Below, piece by piece: positions 13,249-17,014 of a DNA stretch of 17,014 nt. This stretch comes from Desulfohalobiaceae bacterium (GTDB taxonomy: Bacteria > Desulfobacterota > Desulfovibrionia > Desulfovibrionales > Desulfothermaceae). The translations under genes were made by a program, and so were the position numbers. The notes under the pieces were generated by a model, which worked only from the letters and a program-made list of their open reading frames with translations, was not told the DNA's origin and made no database searches. The stretch lies in assembly GCA_021737115.1 (NCBI GenBank), contig JAIPER010000025.1, forward strand, positions 1-17,014, read 5' to 3'. Each line of letters begins with the position of its first letter. Within the stretch, counting starts at the first letter, position 1.

Positions 13249-15069
13249 ATGTGCGGTATCATCGCCTACAGCGGTCATCGTCCGGTGGTCCCCATTTTGT
13301 TGGACGGTTTGAAGAGGCTCGAATACCGGGGCTATGATTCGGCCGGGGTGGCCTATGCCCACAAGGGCTCACTGGCAGTGGTCAAGCAGGCCGGGAAGAT
13401 GCATCAGCTGGAAGAAATGCTCGAAGGCAGACAAAACGGAGCCACCAGCGGCATCGGCCACACCCGCTGGGCCACTCACGGGCTGCCCAACCGGAACAAC
13501 GCCCACCCGCATACAGACAACGGGAAAGGCTTGGCCCTGGTCCATAACGGGATCATTGAGAACCACCAGACCCTGAAGACTTGGTTGGAGGACAGAGGCC
13601 ACAGGTTCACCTCCGAGACCGACACCGAAGTCCTCAGCCACTTGATCAGTCAGGGCTGCCTGCAGAAAAAGGAAAAATTCGAGGCCCTGGCCTGGGCCTT
13701 GGACCAGGTCGAGGGGTCGTATGCCATCGCCGTGATCTTTCAGGATGAACCGGGGGTGATCTGGGCCGCCAGGCAATCGAGCCCTCTCCTGATGGGCCTT
13801 GGAGAAGGAGAGATGTTTCTGTCCTCCGACATCCCCGCCTTTCTCTCGGCAACCAGAGATGTGGTTTATCTCGATGATGGCGAACTGGTCAGGATGGAGC
13901 CGGGTGGGTGGCAGGTATTCGACAGCGGTTCCCGCAATCCCAAGGCAAAAGAGGTTTCCAGGATCGACTGGGACATCAGGGCTGCGGAAAAAGGCGGCTA
14001 TCCGCACTTTATGCTCAAGGAGATCTTTGAGCAGCCAGGCGTTATCCAGGATTGTCTCAAGGGCCGCATCGATCAGGACAAGGCGCAGGTCCTGCTCCCG
14101 GAGGTCGAAGGCCTGCCGGTTCCGGAGCGGCTGCGCATCGTGGCCTGCGGGACCTCCTATCATGCAGGGCTCTGGGCCAAACACCTCTTTGAGCACTGGA
14201 GCGACATCGATGTGGAGGTGGATATCGCCTCCGAGTTCAGATATCGCAAGCTGCGGTTTCGCCCAAACGACATGACTTTAGCCATCACCCAGTCCGGGGA
14301 GACCGCAGATACCCTGGCCGGGCTGCGCATGGCCAGGGAAAGCCAGGTCCCGGTTTTGGGTCTGTGCAACGTCGTGGGCTCGTCCGTGGCCAGGGAGTCG
14401 GACAGGGTCCTCTACACTCAGGCCGGACCCGAGATCAGTGTGGCCTCGACCAAGGCCATGTGCAGCCAGATGACCAGCCTGTTGCTCCTGGCCCTTTATT
14501 GGGGCCGGCGCCGGGGAACTACAGACGAGTCCCTGGAGCGAACCGTGGTCACACACCTGAGGGCTTTGCCCGGGGTCCTCGAAGCCTCTCTCCCTGGAAT
14601 GCAAAGAACCGCACAGGATCTGGTCCAGCGCTACCGAGAGAGCCGTCATTTCTTTTACCTGGGACGGGGCCTGAATGCATCCCTGGCCCTGGAAGGGGCT
14701 CTCAAGCTGAAGGAAATCTCTTACATCCATGCCGAAGGGTATGCCGCCGGGGAAATGAAGCATGGCCCCATCGCCCTGATCGATCCGGCTTTCCCCACTT
14801 TTGTCGTGGCCCCGGCCGATGACCTGGCCCCGAAGACCCTGTCCAACATCAAGGAGGTCCTGGCCCGAAAGGGCGAGGTCATCCTCCTGAGCTCCCCCAG
14901 CCTGAAATTTTTCGGAACCTATCGCTGGGACATCCCGGAACTGGTCTGGCCTCTCAGTTCCTTCGCCGTACTGCCGGCCCTGCAGCTCTTTGCCTATGAG
15001 ATGGCGGTCGAGCTTGGCACCGATGTTGATCAGCCGCGGAATCTGGCCAAGAGCGTGACAGTGGAATGA
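13249..15069 (+). CDS. glmS: Glutamine-fructose-6-phosphate aminotransferase (isomerizing)
   Basis: 606 aa, the standard length. It makes glucosamine-6-phosphate from fructose-6-phosphate and glutamine, the entry step to UDP-GlcNAc. The start at 13249 puts the nucleophile at Cys2 (MCGIIAYSGH), which the mature glutaminase domain requires. AGAGGAGGGA lies at 13231-13240. An in-frame ATG at 13147 would bury that Cys and is rejected. The glutaminase domain shows LEYRGYDSAG and HTRWATHG. Two sugar-isomerase domains follow (CGTSYHAG; AITQSGETADT; YLGRGLNASLALEGALKLKE). The protein ends in KSVTVE, the conserved active-site tail. Placement behind a sigma-54 promoter shared in design with the c-di-GMP/sugar operon suggests it is a dedicated copy for polysaccharide supply rather than the only housekeeping gene (inference). 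Confidence 0.98.
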   Translation: MCGIIAYSGHRPVVPILLDGLKRLEYRGYDSAGVAYAHKGSLAVVKQAGKMHQLEEMLEGRQNGATSGIGHTRWATHGLPNRNNAHPHTDNGKGLALVHNGIIENHQTLKTWLEDRGHRFTSETDTEVLSHLISQGCLQKKEKFEALAWALDQVEGSYAIAVIFQDEPGVIWAARQSSPLLMGLGEGEMFLSSDIPAFLSATRDVVYLDDGELVRMEPGGWQVFDSGSRNPKAKEVSRIDWDIRAAEKGGYPHFMLKEIFEQPGVIQDCLKGRIDQDKAQVLLPEVEGLPVPERLRIVACGTSYHAGLWAKHLFEHWSDIDVEVDIASEFRYRKLRFRPNDMTLAITQSGETADTLAGLRMARESQVPVLGLCNVVGSSVARESDRVLYTQAGPEISVASTKAMCSQMTSLLLLALYWGRRRGTTDESLERTVVTHLRALPGVLEASLPGMQRTAQDLVQRYRESRHFFYLGRGLNASLALEGALKLKEISYIHAEGYAAGEMKHGPIALIDPAFPTFVVAPADDLAPKTLSNIKEVLARKGEVILLSSPSLKFFGTYRWDIPELVWPLSSFAVLPALQLFAYEMAVELGTDVDQPRNLAKSVTVE

Positions 15070-15132
15070 GCCAGGAAGCAGGACGGAGTGAGTAGGAAAC
15101 GTAAAAACGGAAACAGCAAACGAATTTAATAA

Positions 15133-15166
15133 CTGGTTTGAACAGCGATCGCTAAATTCGAACCAG
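15133..15166. promoter_or_regulatory. Nested dyad upstream of the antitoxin-like gene
   Basis: CTGGTTTGAA (15133-15142) pairs with TTCGAACCAG (15157-15166) with one G-T mismatch. Inside it lies the 10-bp palindrome AGCGATCGCT (15144-15153). It ends six bases before the AGGAGGT ribosome binding site of the next gene. This is where an autoregulatory operator of an antitoxin would lie. The rest of the 15070-15182 gap shows no terminator for glmS. Confidence 0.45.
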
Positions 15167-15182
15167 CGTGTAGGAGGTGCAC

Positions 15183-15419
15183 ATGGATAAACATTATTTG
15201 GATGAGCTCATTATTGATAATCTCCCGGTTCTTCCAGAACAAGACAAGCATGAAGTCCTCAATTTTATGGAATATCTTAAGATAAAGGGAGATCGTTTGT
15301 TTATTGACTACTTGAAGAGACGCTCGGACAAGGCTGCTGAAGATAGAGGCCAAGAGTTAAAGCGCACTACATTACAGGAACTTCAACAATATGCAAATAG
15401 TGACCGAGGATGCATCTGA
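15183..15419 (+). CDS. Antitoxin-like small protein (DUF2281/VapB-type), apparently without partner
   Basis: 78 aa, with AGGAGGT at 15172-15178 just ahead of the ATG. The segment LPVLPEQDKHEVLNFMEYLK, with its 'leave no gap between Pro-x-x-x-x-x-x-Glu-Val-Leu-x-Phe' spacing, resembles small proteobacterial antitoxins whose N-terminus reads 'L..LPE.....EVLDF.EFL'. The C-terminal half (RRSDKAAEDRGQELKRTTLQ) is charged and helical, like a toxin-wrapping tail. Base composition is clearly more AT-rich than the flanking glmS and wecB genes, which suggests recent arrival. A toxin gene should follow. Only a 17-codon frame (15391-15444) overlaps its end, and then a repeat element begins. It is therefore either an orphan or a pair whose toxin was lost. 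The family call is from pattern recognition only. Confidence 0.6.
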   Translation: MDKHYLDELIIDNLPVLPEQDKHEVLNFMEYLKIKGDRLFIDYLKRRSDKAAEDRGQELKRTTLQELQQYANSDRGCI

Positions 15420-15477
15420 GCGGATTTTGGTGCTCATCCGTTAATACTTTATTCAGCGTAAGCCAAGAAAAGAATTG

Positions 15478-15688
15478 GCCCGCGAATCACGCGAATGGGC
15501 GCGAATAGGAAATTATTGGCCGGCAGAATAAGAGCAGCAGCCGGCCAAAAGGCTTCGCTTTGAAGGCATACATAGATTGCCTGCGGTTCGCCGGACAGGC
15601 GATGACGCTTTCATCTGCCGGGTACTTATCCCCGGCAGATGAAAAAATGAGCTCTCTTCATTCGCGTCTATTCGCGTGATTCGCGGGC
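15478..15688. repeat. Structured repeat element with 29-bp terminal inverted repeats (MITE-like or ncRNA)
   Basis: The left end (15478-15506, starting GCCCGCGAATCACGCGAAT) is the inverse of the right end (15660-15688), with 27 of 29 positions matching. Inside are three further hairpins. TTGGCCGGC/GCCGGCCAA spans 15516-15548. A stem at 15576-15603 has a CGG-TTCG-CCG tip, and one of its outer pairs is G-T. A perfect 14-bp stem lies at 15609-15622 with 15631-15644. The element contains no reading frame of note. It fills most of the 438-base gap between the antitoxin-like gene and wecB. The remaining part (15689-15857) is AT-rich, and I see nothing firm in it. Confidence 0.8.
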
Positions 15689-15857
15689 AGTCACTCTATT
15701 TCATTATCAAAATATCCGTGGAGAACTACCGATCCTTGTCCAAATAATGTTCCAATTTTAGCAAACGGCAAAGAGATCTGTAATTTGGTACCGGTGTACG
15801 AAGTCTGAAGTAACAAAACATGGTAACTTGATATTTGAAACTGTTTTGGGGGCATGG

Positions 15858-16994
15858 ATGCAAAAGATTATCCTTGTGGCCGGGGCCAGGCCGAATTTCA
15901 TGAAGATCGCTCCCATCCTCCGGGTCATGGAAAAGGAATACAGGGACAGGATCGAGCCGGTCCTGGTCCATACCGGACAGCACTATGATCAGAACATGTC
16001 CGAGTCCTTTTTCCAGGGACTGGGGATCAGGATGCCGGACTACAGCCTCGATGTGGGCTCGGGAACCCACGCGGACCAGACGGCCAGGATCATGACCCGC
16101 TTCGAGGATGTCTGCGAAAAGGAGCAGCCGGAGGAAGCGCTCGTGGTCGGGGACGTCAACTCGACCATCGCCGCAGGGCTGGTGGCCAAGAAGCTGCACA
16201 TCGGCCTGTCCCATGTCGAGGCCGGGTTGCGCTCCTTTGACCGCTTCATGCCCGAGGAGATCAACCGTTTGGCCACGGACGCGATTACTGATCTGTTTTT
16301 CACCACGGAACGGCAGGGAAGCGAGAATCTGATCAGGGAAGGGCACAACCCGGAATCAATCCATTTCGTGGGCCACGTCATGATCGACAATCTTTTTTAT
16401 CAGCTAAATCATCTAAACGTCCGGGGTGTGGGCCGTAAAGCAGCTGAAATCAAGGACAAGCTGCCCCAGCGGTACCTCTGTCTGACTCTGCATCGGCCCT
16501 CCAATGTGGACGAAAAGCAGGTCCTGACTGGACTGATGCAGGCCCTGACCGAGATAGCCAGGGAGGTCCCCGTTGTCTTTCCCTGCCATCCCAGGACCAG
16601 GGCCAGGCTGGAGGAATTCGGTCTGCTCGGCTCTTGCCGGCAGCAGGGGGAAGACTGGGAAGTGGACGAGGGGATTCTTCTGCTGGAGCCCCTGGCCTAT
16701 GACGATTTTCTGTACCTGTGGAAGGACGCGACCGCGGTCTTGACCGATTCCGGGGGCCTGCAGGAGGAGAGCACGGCCTTACAGATTCCCTGTCTGACCC
16801 TGCGCGAAAATACCGAGCGGCCGATCACGCTGGAGGTGGGCTCCAACCAGTTGGTGGGGCAGGACCCGCAGAAATTGCTGGATGCGGTACAGAACCTGCT
16901 GGCCGGCGAGGGCAAGAAGGGACGGGTGCCCCAACTCTGGGACGGCCGGGCCAGTCAGCGGATCGTCAGGGTGCTGGCCGACAGATACAGATAA
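15858..16994 (+). CDS. wecB: UDP-N-acetylglucosamine 2-epimerase (non-hydrolysing)
   Basis: 378 aa, the standard length. It interconverts UDP-GlcNAc and UDP-ManNAc. Family hallmarks: GARPNFMKIAP at residues 9-19, HTGQHYDQNMS, VVGDVNST, HVEAGLRSFDRFMPEEINR, the LTLHRPSNVD segment, and DSGGLQEE near the C-terminus. The ATG at 15858 was chosen because MQKIILVAGARPNF starts as homologues do; GGGGG a few bases upstream serves as a weak ribosome binding site. An in-frame ATG at 15828 adds ten unconvincing residues. It would take UDP-GlcNAc derived from the glmS product, and the dehydrogenase at 9392 could oxidise its product to UDP-ManNAcA. Its stop codon lies inside an octamer repeat that continues past the window edge. 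No promoter is evident in the AT-rich leader. Confidence 0.95.
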   Translation: MQKIILVAGARPNFMKIAPILRVMEKEYRDRIEPVLVHTGQHYDQNMSESFFQGLGIRMPDYSLDVGSGTHADQTARIMTRFEDVCEKEQPEEALVVGDVNSTIAAGLVAKKLHIGLSHVEAGLRSFDRFMPEEINRLATDAITDLFFTTERQGSENLIREGHNPESIHFVGHVMIDNLFYQLNHLNVRGVGRKAAEIKDKLPQRYLCLTLHRPSNVDEKQVLTGLMQALTEIAREVPVVFPCHPRTRARLEEFGLLGSCRQQGEDWEVDEGILLLEPLAYDDFLYLWKDATAVLTDSGGLQEESTALQIPCLTLRENTERPITLEVGSNQLVGQDPQKLLDAVQNLLAGEGKKGRVPQLWDGRASQRIVRVLADRYR

Positions 16995-17014
16995 GCTGTT
17001 GAGGTGTTAAGCTG
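16991..17014 (+). repeat. Octanucleotide tandem repeat (TTGAGGTG/TTAAGCTG), 3 units, cut by window edge
   Basis: ATAAGCTG, TTGAGGTG and TTAAGCTG run in 8-bp register. The first unit contains the wecB stop codon. This is the same family as at 4179-4226, and the array probably continues beyond the window. Confidence 0.75.

Noticed and set aside
15145..15152. GCGATCGC octamer, the HIP1 palindrome typical of cyanobacteria
   Set aside because: A single copy inside a larger dyad. The gene content and composition do not suggest a cyanobacterium.
15391..15444. 17-codon frame overlapping the antitoxin-like gene (MQIVTEDASERILVLIR)
   Set aside because: Too short to be a toxin, with no homology I can recognise. 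At most a remnant, so not listed as a gene.

Overview
The window reads as GC-rich chromosomal DNA from an anaerobic proteobacterium, most likely a member of the Desulfobacterota (former Deltaproteobacteria). The main reasons are an aldehyde:ferredoxin oxidoreductase (tungsten family), a sigma-54 promoter style, and intergenic tandem repeats with 7- and 8-bp periods. The taxonomic call is an inference. Every gene I can support lies on the + strand.

Region 1 (1-5030) is a redox/catabolic block. It holds the 3' end of a small [2Fe-2S] protein, an overlapping HcnB/OoxA-like FAD oxidoreductase with a BFD-type [2Fe-2S] domain, an Asp/Glu racemase-superfamily protein, an aldehyde:ferredoxin oxidoreductase, and an SDR oxidoreductase whose catalytic Tyr and Lys are replaced. 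Together they suggest oxidation of an amine, amino acid or opine-like substrate to an aldehyde and then to an acid. The substrate cannot be read from sequence. The block ends in a very strong hairpin terminator (5073-5122).

Region 2 (5123-12760) starts with three operator-like dyads and a sigma-54 (-24/-12) promoter. A LuxR-type regulator with a degraded receiver domain, an Arg-rich small protein and a PAS-PAS-GGDEF diguanylate cyclase follow. Next come three nucleotide-sugar genes: GDP-fucose synthase, a UDP-sugar/GDP-mannose dehydrogenase-family protein, and GDP-mannose 4,6-dehydratase. A weaker terminator lies at 12727-12760.

Region 3 (12761-17014) repeats the same regulatory design: terminator, then three dyads with almost identical spacing (20 then 46-47 bp), then a sigma-54 promoter, here ahead of glmS. 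A long leader with a stem-closed segment precedes glmS. After it come an orphan antitoxin-like gene, a 211-bp structured repeat with 29-bp terminal inverted repeats, and a WecB-like UDP-GlcNAc 2-epimerase.

Regions 2 and 3 together supply GDP-fucose, UDP-GlcNAc, UDP-ManNAc and probably a uronic acid. This is a precursor set for an exopolysaccharide, and it appears to be under sigma-54/enhancer-binding-protein control with a c-di-GMP enzyme in the same unit. The most unusual features are the duplicated three-dyad sigma-54 modules, heptanucleotide repeat arrays carried in frame inside two sugar-nucleotide enzyme genes, the 211-bp structured element, and the SDR with a rewritten active site.
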